A DNA stretch of 32,641 nucleotides, from assembly GCA_027486755.1 (NCBI GenBank), contig JAIXOM010000012.1:1-32641 (forward strand), written 5' to 3'. Shown one piece after another: positions 8,489-17,000 of the stretch. The position numbers and the translations under genes were made by a program. Under the pieces are notes generated by a model. The model was not told the origin of the DNA. It saw nothing but the letters and a program-made list of their open reading frames with translations, and did not search any database. This DNA comes from Comamonadaceae bacterium. GTDB taxonomy: Bacteria; Pseudomonadota; Gammaproteobacteria; Burkholderiales; Burkholderiaceae_C. Numbering within the stretch: the stretch's first letter is position 1; the number at the start of each line of letters is the position of its first letter.

Positions 8489-9438
8489 ACGCCCTGACCG
8501 ACCCGCGCCTGTTCGCCCCAGCACCCGCCCTGAGCAAGGCCCATCTGGACGCGCTGGAAGAAGAAGCCATCTTCATCCTGCGCGAGGTGGCTGCCGCCTT
8601 TGAGCGCCCCACCCTGCTGTTCTCGGGCGGCAAAGATTCGCTGGTGCTGCTCAAGTGCGCCGAAAAAGCCTTTGTCGACAGCCAGCGCGGCGGCAAGATC
8701 CCCTACCCGCTGCTGATGATCGACACCGGCCACAACTTCCCCGAGGTGACCGACTTCCGCGATTACCGCGCCCAGCAGTTGGGCGCCGAGCTCATCGTGC
8801 GCAGCGTGGAAGACTCCATGGCGCGCGGCACCGTGCGCCTGGCCCACCCGGGCGAGTCGCGCAATGTCCACCAGTCGGTGACGCTTTTGGAGGCCATCGA
8901 AGAATTTCGCTTTGACGCGCTCATCGGCGGGGCCCGCCGCGACGAAGAAAAGGCGCGCGCCAAGGAACGCATCTTTTCGCACCGTGACAGCTTTGGCCAG
9001 TGGCAACCCAAGGCACAGCGCCCGGAACTGTGGACCCTGTTCAACACCCGGCTGCACCCCGGCGAGCACTTCCGAGTGTTCCCGATTTCCAACTGGACCG
9101 AACTCGACGTCTGGCAGTACATAGAGCGCGAAAACATCGAGTTGCCCTCGATCTACTACGCGCACCAGCGGCAGGTGGTTGAACGCAAGGGCCTCTTGGT
9201 GCCCGTCACCGAACTCACCCCGGCGCGCGAGGGCGAACAGGTGGTCGAGAGGACCGTGCGCTTTCGCACCGTGGGCGACATCACCTGCACCTGCCCGGTG
9301 GCCAGCCCGGCCGCCACCGCAGGCGAGATCCTGCTGGAGACCCTGAGCGCCGAGGTGAGCGAGCGCGGCGCCACCCGCATGGACGACAAGACCTCGGACG
9401 CCTCCATGGAAAAGCGCAAGAAGGAAGGTTATTTCTGA
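8485..9438 (+). CDS. cysD: Sulfate adenylyltransferase subunit 2
   Basis: Catalytic subunit of the heterodimeric ATP sulfurylase, making APS from sulfate and ATP together with the GTPase CysN. The 317-residue protein has the PP-loop ATP motif SGGKDS at residues 47-52. MIDTGHNFPEVTDFRD follows, then GGARRDEEKARAKERIFSHRD, FPISNWTELDVWQYIE and the C-terminal GYF, all standard for CysD. The ATG overlaps the cysH stop by 4 nt (ATGA). The stop overlaps the cysN start (TGATG), which fits equimolar production of the two subunits. Confidence 0.97.
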   Translation: MNALTDPRLFAPAPALSKAHLDALEEEAIFILREVAAAFERPTLLFSGGKDSLVLLKCAEKAFVDSQRGGKIPYPLLMIDTGHNFPEVTDFRDYRAQQLGAELIVRSVEDSMARGTVRLAHPGESRNVHQSVTLLEAIEEFRFDALIGGARRDEEKARAKERIFSHRDSFGQWQPKAQRPELWTLFNTRLHPGEHFRVFPISNWTELDVWQYIERENIELPSIYYAHQRQVVERKGLLVPVTELTPAREGEQVVERTVRFRTVGDITCTCPVASPAATAGEILLETLSAEVSERGATRMDDKTSDASMEKRKKEGYF

Positions 9439-10736
9439 TGAGTACCGCAGTTCTCGACACCCCGGCCGCCCTGGACACAGGCACCGCCCTGCGCTTTGTC
9501 ACCTGCGGCAGCGTAGACGACGGCAAAAGCACCCTGATCGGCCGCCTGCTGGTCGATTCGCGCGCCGTGCTGCAAGACCAATTGGCCAGCGTCGAGCGCA
9601 GCGGCCAGATTGATCTGGCCCTGCTCACCGACGGCCTGCAAGCCGAGCGCGAGCAAGGCATCACCATCGACGTGGCCTACCGCTACTTCAACACCGCCCG
9701 CCGCAAGTTCATCATTGCCGACGCACCCGGCCACGAGCAGTACACCCGCAATATGGTGACCGCCGCCTCAAGCGCAGATGCGGCCGTGGTGCTGGTCGAT
9801 GCGACCAAGCTGGAATGGCGCGCCGAGCAGCCCGAGCTGCTGCCGCAGACACGCCGCCACAGCCTGCTGGTCCAACTGCTGCGTGTGCCCAACATCGTCT
9901 TTGCAGTCAACAAACTCGATGCGGTCGAGAACCCGGCGCTCGCCTTCGCCCACATCAGCGCGGCCCTGCGGCAGTTCACTCAAGAAGCCGGCATCGCCGT
10001 GCAGGCCATGGTGCCGATTTCGGCCCTCAAGGGCCACAACGTGGTCGACGCCCAACCCGGCTGGTGTGGCTACCAAGGCCCCAGCTTGCTGGGTCTGCTC
10101 GAAGGTCTGTCAGTAGCACCCGCCGAAGTCGGCCTGGGCGCCGCACTACCGGTGCAGTGGGTAGAAAAATTTCATTCAAGCAGCGACACCTCGCAAGGCC
10201 GGCGCGTGTTCTGGGGCCGGGTCGCCACCGGACAGTTCATACCCGGCCAGGCGGTCACGGTGCTGCCCAGTGGCAAGAGCGCCGTGGTGGCCGAGGTGCT
10301 GGATCGTGCACGCCGGCCGCTTGGCGTCAGCGCCGGCCGCAGCACCGGCCTGATCCTGGACCGCGAGCTTGATGTTTCGCGCGGCGACACCTTGGTGACA
10401 ACCGAGGCCTCGCCCGAGCTGCGGCGCGAGCTGCGCGTTCGGGTGGCCTGGCTGGACGACGAGCCCCTGGTGCCCGGGCGGCTGTATTGGGCGCTGCACG
10501 GCCACCGCTGGGTCAAAGCCAAGGTCAGCCGCATCGTGCACCAGCTGCACATCGACACCCTGCAAACCCGGGAGGCAGCCCAATTGGGGGCCAACGCCAT
10601 CGGCCTGATTGATCTGAGCCTGCAAGAGGCGCTGCCCACCCTGCCCTACGCCCAGTCACGCGCCTTGGGCTCTTTGGTGCTGGTTGACACCGCCTCGCAC
10701 CGCACCGCCGGGGCAGTGCTGGTCGAAAGCCCATAA
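9438..10736 (+). CDS. cysN: Sulfate adenylyltransferase subunit 1 (GTPase)
   Basis: GTPase subunit that drives APS formation by CysD. The 432-residue protein has G1 GSVDDGKS at 24-31, the switch segment [11 protein letters not shown] (about 74), G3 DAPGHEQYT from D95 and G4 NKLD at 158-161. Elongation-factor-like beta-barrel domains follow. It is shorter than fused CysNC proteins and has no C-terminal APS kinase, in agreement with an APS-reducing pathway. AAGGAAGG precedes the start. It is the last gene of the overlapping cys operon; its stop codon lies in a possible -10 box for fdxA. Confidence 0.96.
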   Translation: MSTAVLDTPAALDTGTALRFVTCGSVDDGKSTLIGRLLVDSRAVLQDQLASVERSGQIDLALLTDGLQAEREQGITIDVAYRYFNTARRKFIIADAPGHEQYTRNMVTAASSADAAVVLVDATKLEWRAEQPELLPQTRRHSLLVQLLRVPNIVFAVNKLDAVENPALAFAHISAALRQFTQEAGIAVQAMVPISALKGHNVVDAQPGWCGYQGPSLLGLLEGLSVAPAEVGLGAALPVQWVEKFHSSSDTSQGRRVFWGRVATGQFIPGQAVTVLPSGKSAVVAEVLDRARRPLGVSAGRSTGLILDRELDVSRGDTLVTTEASPELRRELRVRVAWLDDEPLVPGRLYWALHGHRWVKAKVSRIVHQLHIDTLQTREAAQLGANAIGLIDLSLQEALPTLPYAQSRALGSLVLVDTASHRTAGAVLVESP

Positions 10737-10739
10737 AAT
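10734..10739 (+). promoter_or_regulatory. Possible -10 box of fdxA
   Basis: TAAAAT overlaps the cysN stop codon and lies 29 bp before the fdxA ATG. No good -35 is found at the right distance (the TTGACA at 10684-10689 is 44 bp away), so this is weak. Read-through from the cys operon is equally possible. Confidence 0.25.
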
Positions 10740-10767
10740 CAGGTTTTCTTCGACTCAGGCTAGATTC

Positions 10768-11097
10768 ATGACCCACGTCGTCTCCGACTCCTGTATCCGT
10801 TGCAAATACACCGACTGTGTAGATGTTTGCCCGGTGGACTGCTTCCGCGAAGGCCCGAATATGCTGGTCATCGACCCCGATGAATGCATCGATTGCGCGG
10901 TCTGCATTCCCGAATGCCCGGTCAATGCGATTTATGCCGAGGAAGACCTGCCCGCCGAGCAGATGGCCTTCATCAAGCTCAATGCCGATCTGGCCAAGCT
11001 GCCGACCTGGAAAAGCATCACCAAGCGCAAGCCGCCCTTGGCCGACGCCGACGACTGGAAAGATAAAACCGACAAACTCAGCGAACTACAGCGCTGA
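10768..11097 (+). CDS. fdxA: 7Fe ferredoxin ([3Fe-4S][4Fe-4S]), FdxA family
   Basis: Small cytosolic electron carrier of 109 residues. Cysteines at 9, 12, 17, 21, 25, 40, 43, 46 and 50 reproduce the Azotobacter ferredoxin I pattern with a one-residue shift: C9, C17 and C50 for the 3Fe cluster and C21, C40, C43, C46 for the 4Fe cluster. [14 protein letters not shown] and the 40-60-residue C-terminal extension are typical. The ATG at 10768 begins the standard MTHVV N-terminus. It lies 31 bp after cysN and 59 bp before a ferredoxin-NADP reductase, so it is a plausible electron donor partner for CysI. Confidence 0.95.
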   Translation: MTHVVSDSCIRCKYTDCVDVCPVDCFREGPNMLVIDPDECIDCAVCIPECPVNAIYAEEDLPAEQMAFIKLNADLAKLPTWKSITKRKPPLADADDWKDKTDKLSELQR

Positions 11098-11156
11098 GTC
11101 CCCGCAGCGCAGCTGCCCCGGCCGCTGCACTCGCCCCTAACGCCAGATACCCCGAC

Positions 11157-12263
11157 GTGACAACTAATACCGCCCCGCATGAAGTGGAGGGCCTGATCGA
11201 GACTGACGCCATCATCGTCGGCGCAGGTCCGGTCGGTCTGTTCCAGGTTTTTGAACTGGGCCTGCTCGAAATCAAGGCCCATGTGATCGACTCCCTGGCC
11301 TATCCCGGCGGTCAGCCCATCGAGCTGTATCCGGACAAACCGATCTACGACATCCCAGCCATCCCGGTGTGTACTGGCAAGGAGCTGACTGACGCTCTGC
11401 TCAAGCAGATCGAGCCCTTCGGCGCCACCTTCCATCTGGGGCAAACCGTGACCGAGGTGCGCCAGGAAAGCGATAGCCGGTTCTTTGTGCAGACCAGCAA
11501 GGGCACGCGCTTTCTGAGCAAAACCATCTTCATCGCCGCAGGTGTGGGCGCCTTCGAGCCGCGCACCCTCAAGGTCGACGGCCTGGACAAATTCAACGAC
11601 ACACAGCTGTTCTACCGGGTCCGCAACCCGGCCGACTTTGCCGGCAAAAACCTGATGGTCGTCGGCGGCGGCGACTCAGCCCTGGACTGGACCCTCCACT
11701 TCGCGGCTGAGGGCCAGGATGGAACCGCCGCAAGCGGCGGGAAAGCCGAAAGCGTGATCCTGGTGCACCGCCGCGACGGCTTCAAGGCAGCACCGGCCAG
11801 CGTGGCCAAGATGAGGGAGCTGTGCGATGCCTACGAGATGCAATTCATCGTCGGCCAGGTCACCGGCTACGAGGAGCGCGATGGCAAATTGGTCGGCGCC
11901 AAGGTCACCGGCGGCGACGGCGTCACCCGGGTGGTGCCCACCGACGCCCTGCTGGTGTTTTTTGGCCTGAGCCCCAAGCTGGGGCCGATTGCCGACTGGG
12001 GCCTGCAGATCGAGCGCAAACAACTGGTGGTCGATACCGAAAAGTTTTCCACCAGCATCCCGGGCATATTTGCGGTCGGCGACATCAACACCTACCCCGG
12101 CAAGAAAAAGCTCATTCTCTCGGGCTTCCATGAATGCGCCCTCGCCGCCTTTGCGGCTGCAGCGCTGATCTTCCCGGAAAAAGGCAAGATCCACCTGCAA
12201 TACACCACCACCAGCCCCAAGCTGCACAAGGTGCTGGGGGTGGAGTCGCCGGTGTTTGATTGA
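11157..12263 (+). CDS. Ferredoxin-NADP reductase, thioredoxin-reductase-like (FAD)
   Basis: Flavoenzyme moving electrons between NADPH and ferredoxin. The 368-residue protein has the FAD motif [10 protein letters not shown] at 21-30 and [22 protein letters not shown]. The NADPH motif [11 protein letters not shown] is near 168 and the second FAD motif [15 protein letters not shown] near 305. The CxxC redox pair of true thioredoxin reductases is absent, which places it in the TrxR-like FNR class. The start is GTG without a visible Shine-Dalgarno. Its position behind fdxA suggests a functional pair. Its last 18 codons lie inside a 56-bp repeat that recurs 893 bp downstream. Confidence 0.9.
   Translation: MTTNTAPHEVEGLIETDAIIVGAGPVGLFQVFELGLLEIKAHVIDSLAYPGGQPIELYPDKPIYDIPAIPVCTGKELTDALLKQIEPFGATFHLGQTVTEVRQESDSRFFVQTSKGTRFLSKTIFIAAGVGAFEPRTLKVDGLDKFNDTQLFYRVRNPADFAGKNLMVVGGGDSALDWTLHFAAEGQDGTAASGGKAESVILVHRRDGFKAAPASVAKMRELCDAYEMQFIVGQVTGYEERDGKLVGAKVTGGDGVTRVVPTDALLVFFGLSPKLGPIADWGLQIERKQLVVDTEKFSTSIPGIFAVGDINTYPGKKKLILSGFHECALAAFAAAALIFPEKGKIHLQYTTTSPKLHKVLGVESPVFD
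12206..12261. repeat. 56-bp direct repeat, copy 1 (3' end of the ferredoxin-NADP reductase gene)
   Basis: This segment covers the last 18 codons of the reductase and the T of its TGA stop. It is identical over 56 bp to 13099-13154 in the same orientation. The offset is 893 bp and the toxin-antitoxin pair lies between the copies. Confidence 0.97.
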
Positions 12264-12307
12264 TGGGCTAGGCCAACGCGCTCATGTGATGCGGAGAGCG
12301 AGACCCG

Positions 12308-12736
12308 TCAGAGCGTGAGGCAGTGCTCTGGGCCGGCACCGACGACGATGTTCGGGTTCAGGCGAGCGTCGAAGGTAACAAGACGGCACTGATGCCTGAC
12401 GGCCAAGCCGAGCAGATAGCTGTCGGTGATCTGCCGGTGTCCAAGCATCTCAGCCCAGTTGAGGCTACTGGCATCCAGCAAACTGTAGTCATCTGCAATG
12501 AAACGATGCGCCGGGTGAGCCAGGGCCCGCGAGAGGCGTTGTGCAATGACGGGCAAAGGAAACGCCTCTGGATACGAGGGCTGGGCCATGATGCGCAAGC
12601 AGCCGTTTTGCGTCAGGGGGCATGAAGCCCACCCCTGATCAATCTCACGCTCCAGCCACAGCCGCGCCCGCATGTGATGGACGTGCGCTGCATCGAGCAA
12701 CGCAATCAAAACATTCACATCGAGCAGGGCCCGCAT
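12308..12736 (-). CDS. PIN-domain toxin of a type II toxin-antitoxin system (VapC family)
   Basis: PIN-domain ribonucleases of this kind cleave RNA when not bound by their antitoxin. The 142-residue protein starts MRALLDVNVLIALLD, with the first acidic residue D6. It keeps ITDSYLLGLAV (D105) and LVTFDARL (D123), which complete the usual acidic site together with D6. The family position that is often Glu in TENG reads TQNG here. Its ATG overlaps the antitoxin stop (TGATG), the standard antitoxin-first coupling. The pair lies in an 893-bp segment bounded by a direct repeat, so it was probably acquired. Confidence 0.9.
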   Translation of the reverse strand: MRALLDVNVLIALLDAAHVHHMRARLWLEREIDQGWASCPLTQNGCLRIMAQPSYPEAFPLPVIAQRLSRALAHPAHRFIADDYSLLDASSLNWAEMLGHRQITDSYLLGLAVRHQCRLVTFDARLNPNIVVGAGPEHCLTL

Positions 12737-12981
12737 CAGACGCCTTCTGCGTCACGCAGACGGTTGATGAGCTCGTTGGTCACGATCACGCCCCTGGCTG
12801 GCAAAGGGTCAAATCCGGTGGATGTGGGGCTGGCAGCATTGAAGGAGGGCGCGCCTGATTGACCCGTTAGCGCCTGGCGGAGCAGTTCCGAAACGACCCG
12901 GCCGACGCCCACCTGCTTCTGGCGGGCCATCTCCTTGGCAGCGCTTAAAACGTCGGCGTCAATGTCGATGGTGGTACGCAT
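12736..12981 (-). CDS. Ribbon-helix-helix antitoxin (VapB-like)
   Basis: DNA-binding antitoxin that should neutralise the PIN toxin and repress its own operon. The 81-residue form starting at the ATG at 12981 begins MRTTIDIDADVLSAAKEMA, a typical ribbon-helix-helix N-terminus. The C-terminal half (GFDPLPARGVIVTNELINRLRD) would wrap the toxin. An upstream ATG at 13011 would add 10 residues. However, the best promoter places transcription start near 13006, downstream of that ATG, which supports the shorter form. The stop overlaps the toxin start. Confidence 0.88.
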   Translation of the reverse strand: MRTTIDIDADVLSAAKEMARQKQVGVGRVVSELLRQALTGQSGAPSFNAASPTSTGFDPLPARGVIVTNELINRLRDAEGV

Positions 12982-12994
12982 AGAGGCAATCCAG

Positions 12995-13040
12995 TGATGC
13001 GGTGTCATCAAGATGATAGCGCATCAACTTAATCATCCAA
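12995..13040 (-). promoter_or_regulatory. Promoter and candidate operator of the toxin-antitoxin operon
   Basis: On the - strand TTGGAT (13035-13040), a 16-bp spacer and TATCAT (13013-13018) form a reasonable sigma-70 promoter. Two similar inverted repeats overlap or adjoin the -10: TGATG-N6-CATCA (12995-13010) and TGAT-N5-ATCA (13014-13026). Such short palindromes are what a ribbon-helix-helix antitoxin typically binds for autoregulation. Binding is inferred. Confidence 0.5.
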
Positions 13041-13098
13041 GCAGCACTCATTCATCAGCCCTGAGGATGGCCCCAAATACAGCACCGCAGAAGCGATG

Positions 13099-13154
13099 CA
13101 CCACCAGCCCCAAGCTGCACAAGGTGCTGGGGGTGGAGTCGCCGGTGTTTGATT
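13099..13154. repeat. 56-bp direct repeat, copy 2 (duplicate of reductase 3' end)
   Basis: Identical to 12206-12261, and followed by AA so that the same frame would end in TAA, compared with TGA in copy 1. The DNA before copy 2 does not encode the reductase, so this is an isolated gene-end remnant. It may be the original 3' end of the reductase gene, displaced by insertion of the toxin-antitoxin segment. Confidence 0.97.
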
Positions 13155-13256
13155 AACCAGGGCCAAAAAGCTACGCTCCCTAAGAGCGCAGCAGCTGTAG
13201 CATCCCAGCAAGGCCCCCGCCCTAGGAAAGAACGAGGCCTTCAGACGCCAGCTCCC
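13155..13256. other. Non-coding gap between the repeat and the adhesin stop
   Basis: No gene is seen. Two imperfect inverted repeats occur: GCTAC/GTAGC (13170-13201, with an inner GCTC/GAGC) and AAGGCC/GGCCTT (13210-13241). Either could stop transcription of the giant adhesin gene, but neither is followed by a T-run, so no terminator is called. Confidence 0.4.
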
Positions 13257-14050
13257 TTACAACACTGGCTGCATGGTGGCGTTGCGATCTATCCAAAGGT
13301 GGGCGCCCGCGTTGGACCAGAGGCCATAGCTGTGGCCATCGACGCTCACCTCGGAGCCGGAAGCTACCCAGCCGCTTTCCTCTAGCCTGAGCACATCGTT
13401 GGCCCCAGTCTTGACAACCAAGGTTGACTGCTCGACCGCCAGCACGTCAGCCCTGTGCACGCTCACCGCGTTGGCCTGAGGGTCAGCGGCCAGGTCCAGC
13501 CTCTGCGTGGCTCGCTCAACCCAGCCTTGAAGCGAAGTGGCCCCGAAGAACACATCGACCAGGTCGTGCACCACGCCATCGCTGCCAGTCCAGGAGGCAT
13601 TGAGCCCGAGCAGGTTACCGTTGTCGGTCTGGGTACCGACATGGGCCTGCAAGCCCAGCGATGCGACGCCCAGGTCGGCCAGCGACTTGAGCTCGGACGA
13701 CCCGGTGACGCCGTCAATATTGGCATCGACCCAGACCTGCAGCCTTGAAAACACAGCGTCCTGGCTGTCGATGACTGCGTCTTGGTTGAGGTCGTACTGC
13801 GCCAGGGCAGCAAAACCGTCGGCGGCCTTGCCACTGGGGGTGTCCGTGCCGTTACCAAACAGTTCCCGTCCGTCGCTGATTTGGCCATCGCCATTGAGGT
13901 CCAGCACCAGCAAGCCGTCGATGCCGTCGGTCCAACCCGAGCGCACTGGGGAGCCCGCGGCCAACACATCGAACAGCACCCCGCGCTGAACGGGCGTGGT
14001 GCGCACGCCATTACCGTCGAGGTCCAGCACCAGGGGCGAGCTGTTGATGG
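13257..14050 (-). other. Adhesin C-terminal region: Ca-binding loops and T1SS-like tail domain
   Basis: SSPLVLDLDGNGVRT (about 14000-14045) opens the region. EF-hand-like loops DLNGDGQISDGRELFGN (about 13860-13908), DLNQDAVIDSQD (about 13760-13795) and VDANIDGVTGSSELKSL (about 13670-13730) follow. The last about 65 residues run from HRADVLAVEQSTLVVKTG through ESGWVASGSEVSVDGHSYGL to WSNAGAHLWIDRNATMQPVL. They match, in order, the domain commonly found at the end of BapA-like type I secreted adhesins (DVL...L.V.G..GD.V....GW...G.....Y.VY....A.L.ID). No RTX GGxGxDxxx nonapeptides are present. Confidence 0.7.
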
Positions 14051-17000
14051 TGATGTCAAAAACCGAGTTGGTGCCACCGGTGGCAAAGGCGTCGACGCCG
14101 TTGCCCGCCGCATCCCTGAAGACGAAATTGATCGTCCCTGCGGAGACACTGGCATTGGGAGTGGTGATGTAGAACTCCCAGAAGTTGCCATAGTCGAATC
14201 CGTTGACCCCATCGTTGGTGACCGTGCCGGTATAGCCTCCGGTGATGGAGTAATCGATGGACGTCACATCCGGGTCTGTCCAGACACTGATGCCCAGGCG
14301 GGTACCGCCCATCACGGTGGGCATGAAGCCGCTGGTGAATCCCTGAACCCCATCGATGAACCAGTAGCCACCTCCGCCTGCCACACGTGTGTTGTAACCG
14401 TAAAGATTGGGGGCCGTAGTGTCCACCAGATAGCCGGCGTTGTCGGCCACCAGGGCGTGGGTGATCGTTGCATTGTTGCCAGCCGCATCCCGAATGGTGC
14501 CGCTGTTCAGACTCAAGGCATCGGCCGCAATGCTGATGCCGTTGGCATCAGTTTGACCAGCCAGGACTGTGTAAGTAAAGCTCAGGCTGGTGCCGCCGCT
14601 GCCGCTGGCGTAGCTGGCCTGCACCGTGCTCGATCCGACGGTCAAGGCCAGTTGCGGCGTACCGGTCACCGTCACCGCTTCGCTGAAGCTGACCGTCACG
14701 GTCACCACATCGCCTGCGTTGAGCGTGCTGTTTTGCCGGCCGGTGGCGCTGGCAATGGCCACCGTGCTCACTGTTGGTGCGGACGAGTCCAGCACAAGCC
14801 CATAGGCCGAAGACGTCGTACTTCGGTTGCCCACGGTATCTTCCAGGCGGGCCATATAGCGAAAGTACTGGCTCGTAGCCGAGTTGGTGCTGATGGTGTC
14901 CGTGAACTGCCAGGTACTTTGCCCGCCCGAGGCCGCAGTGGTAAGGGTGGCTTGCCCCGCATAAACAAGTGGATTGATCCAGCTGCTTCCATCCCACTGA
15001 AAGAAGGCCGATTCACCGCTGGCAGGCGTGTAGAGAAGGGTGCTTCCGCTGTATACATTGACCCCCCAACCAGAGTTTCTAACAATCTCGACCAATTGAC
15101 CGACAGTGGGCGCGGTTGGCAAATACAAAGGTGCAGGGTTGCCACCGGACGGGAAATTACCGTCGCTCAAGGTGTAAAGAGTCTTGAAGTTGGTGCTGGG
15201 TATTTGCTGCCCGCCACCTCCGATTGAATTGGCCGAAACGCTCACCACACCCGTCATGTCGGGCGAGCGGTAGATCGCAATGAAATCGCCTGCTGACAGG
15301 CTTGCAGCTGCGGTGGCCCCTCCAAAATTGCCTTGCAGGGTAGGCGTGGAGTCGTTCGACAGCCCGTTCGTGGCAATGTTGGCAGTCGTCCCGACGTTGT
15401 CAACGATGTTGGTGATGCTCAGCGTGTTGCTCGTAGGCGCCGTGGTGTCCACCAAATAACTGCTGTTATCGGCCACCAGGGCATGGGTGAGCGTTGCGTT
15501 GTTGCCGGCCGCATCTCGGATGGTGCCGCTGTTCAGACTCAGGGCATTGGCTGCAATGCTGATGCCGTTGGCATCGGTTTGGCCGGCCAAGATGGTGTAG
15601 GTGAAGCTCAGGCTGGTGCCTCCGCTGCCGCTGGCGTAACTGGCCTGCACCGTGGCGCTGCCTATCGTCAGCGCCAGCTGCGGCGTGCCGGTCACCGTCA
15701 CCGCCTCGCTGAAGGGGACCGTCACGGTCAGCACATCGCCCACATTGAGCGTGTTGTTTTGCGCGCCGGTGGCGCTCGCAATGGCCACAGTGCCGACGGT
15801 AGGCGCTGTCGAGTCCACCGTGAAGGCGTTGGTCGCTGCTGCCGACAAATTGCCTGCCGCGTCCACGGTGTACAGGCTGTAGGTGCCGTCTTCCAGGCCA
15901 GCCAAGCTCAAGCTGGTGTTGGTGTTGGCTGTGGCAATGGACAGACTGTTCCATTTGGCATCGGCCGCGCCTGTGATGCTGGCCACGGTAGTCACCGTCA
16001 CCGGGCTGGTGCCACCGGTCTTGACCAAGTAGGCGGTGCCTACTTCGCTGCTTTGCACCGTGGCACTGCTACTGTTGGGCGCGGTACCTGCCGTCAAGGT
16101 GGCCGCCGGCGCAGTCGAGTCCACCGTAAAAGTGTTGGACGCCGCTGTCGAAAGATTGTTCATCTGGTCGAGGGCATACAAGCTGTAAATGCCTTCCTCC
16201 AGGCCAGCCAGATTCAAGCTGGTGTTGGTGTTGGCCGTTGAAATGCTCACGCTGTTCCATTTGGCATTCGCAGCGCCAGTGATGCTGGCCAGGTTGCTCA
16301 CCGTGACTGCGCCGCTGCCGCCGGTCTTGACCAGATAGGCCGTGCCCAGTTCGCTGCTTTGCACCGTGGCCGAACCCGTGTTGGGTGCGCTTGCAGCCGT
16401 CAGTGCGGGAGTGGGCGCAAGGGCATCGACCCTGTAAAGCCATTGGGTCAGGGGATTGACGATGTTGACCGAAGCCACATTGCCTGCAGCGTCCGTGATG
16501 CCGTTGGGATTGACGATGCTTTCGGTGCCGGGCAGTATTGTGAGGCCCTGGGCGTCCCAGTCGTAGTCCCCGTTGACAGCCTTGTATTCGAATATTTTGC
16601 GGGTGGCAGTGGAACCAAAGGAACCAAAGTAGGCCAGTACCGTGCTGCCGCCCAGGTTGAGCTTGACCTTCACATCGCTGGCCACGGTGACGGCTTCGCT
16701 GAAGTCCAAGGTCACATAAATCGAGTCGTCCAACCTGAGATCTGCATCCCTTCCATAGCCTGTCAATATTGCACCATTGCTGTTGCTCGACACACCCCGA
16801 ATACTGATCGGCGTACTTTGAAGCGTGGGGGCCGTGGTGTCGACCAGGTAGCTGGCGCTGTCGGCCACCAGGGCGTGGGTGAGCGTGGCATTGTTGCCAG
16901 CCGCATCCCGGATGGTGCCGCTGTTCAGGCTCAAGGCATTGGCCGCGATGCTGATGCCGTTAGCGTCGGTTTGGTTGGCCAAGATGGTGTAGCTAAAGCT

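Noticed and set aside
11157..12263. Thioredoxin reductase (TrxB) as the product
   Set aside because: The CxxC redox motif is missing, the C-terminus is extended relative to TrxB, and the gene follows a ferredoxin gene; the TrxR-like ferredoxin-NADP reductase class fits better.
12308..12981. Full mobile element (IS or integron cassette) carrying the TA genes
   Set aside because: No transposase, integrase, terminal inverted repeats or attC-like structure was found; only the 56-bp direct repeat supports mobility.
13165..13241. Intrinsic terminator for the adhesin or the reductase
   Set aside because: The inverted repeats are short and bulged and no T-run follows on either strand.
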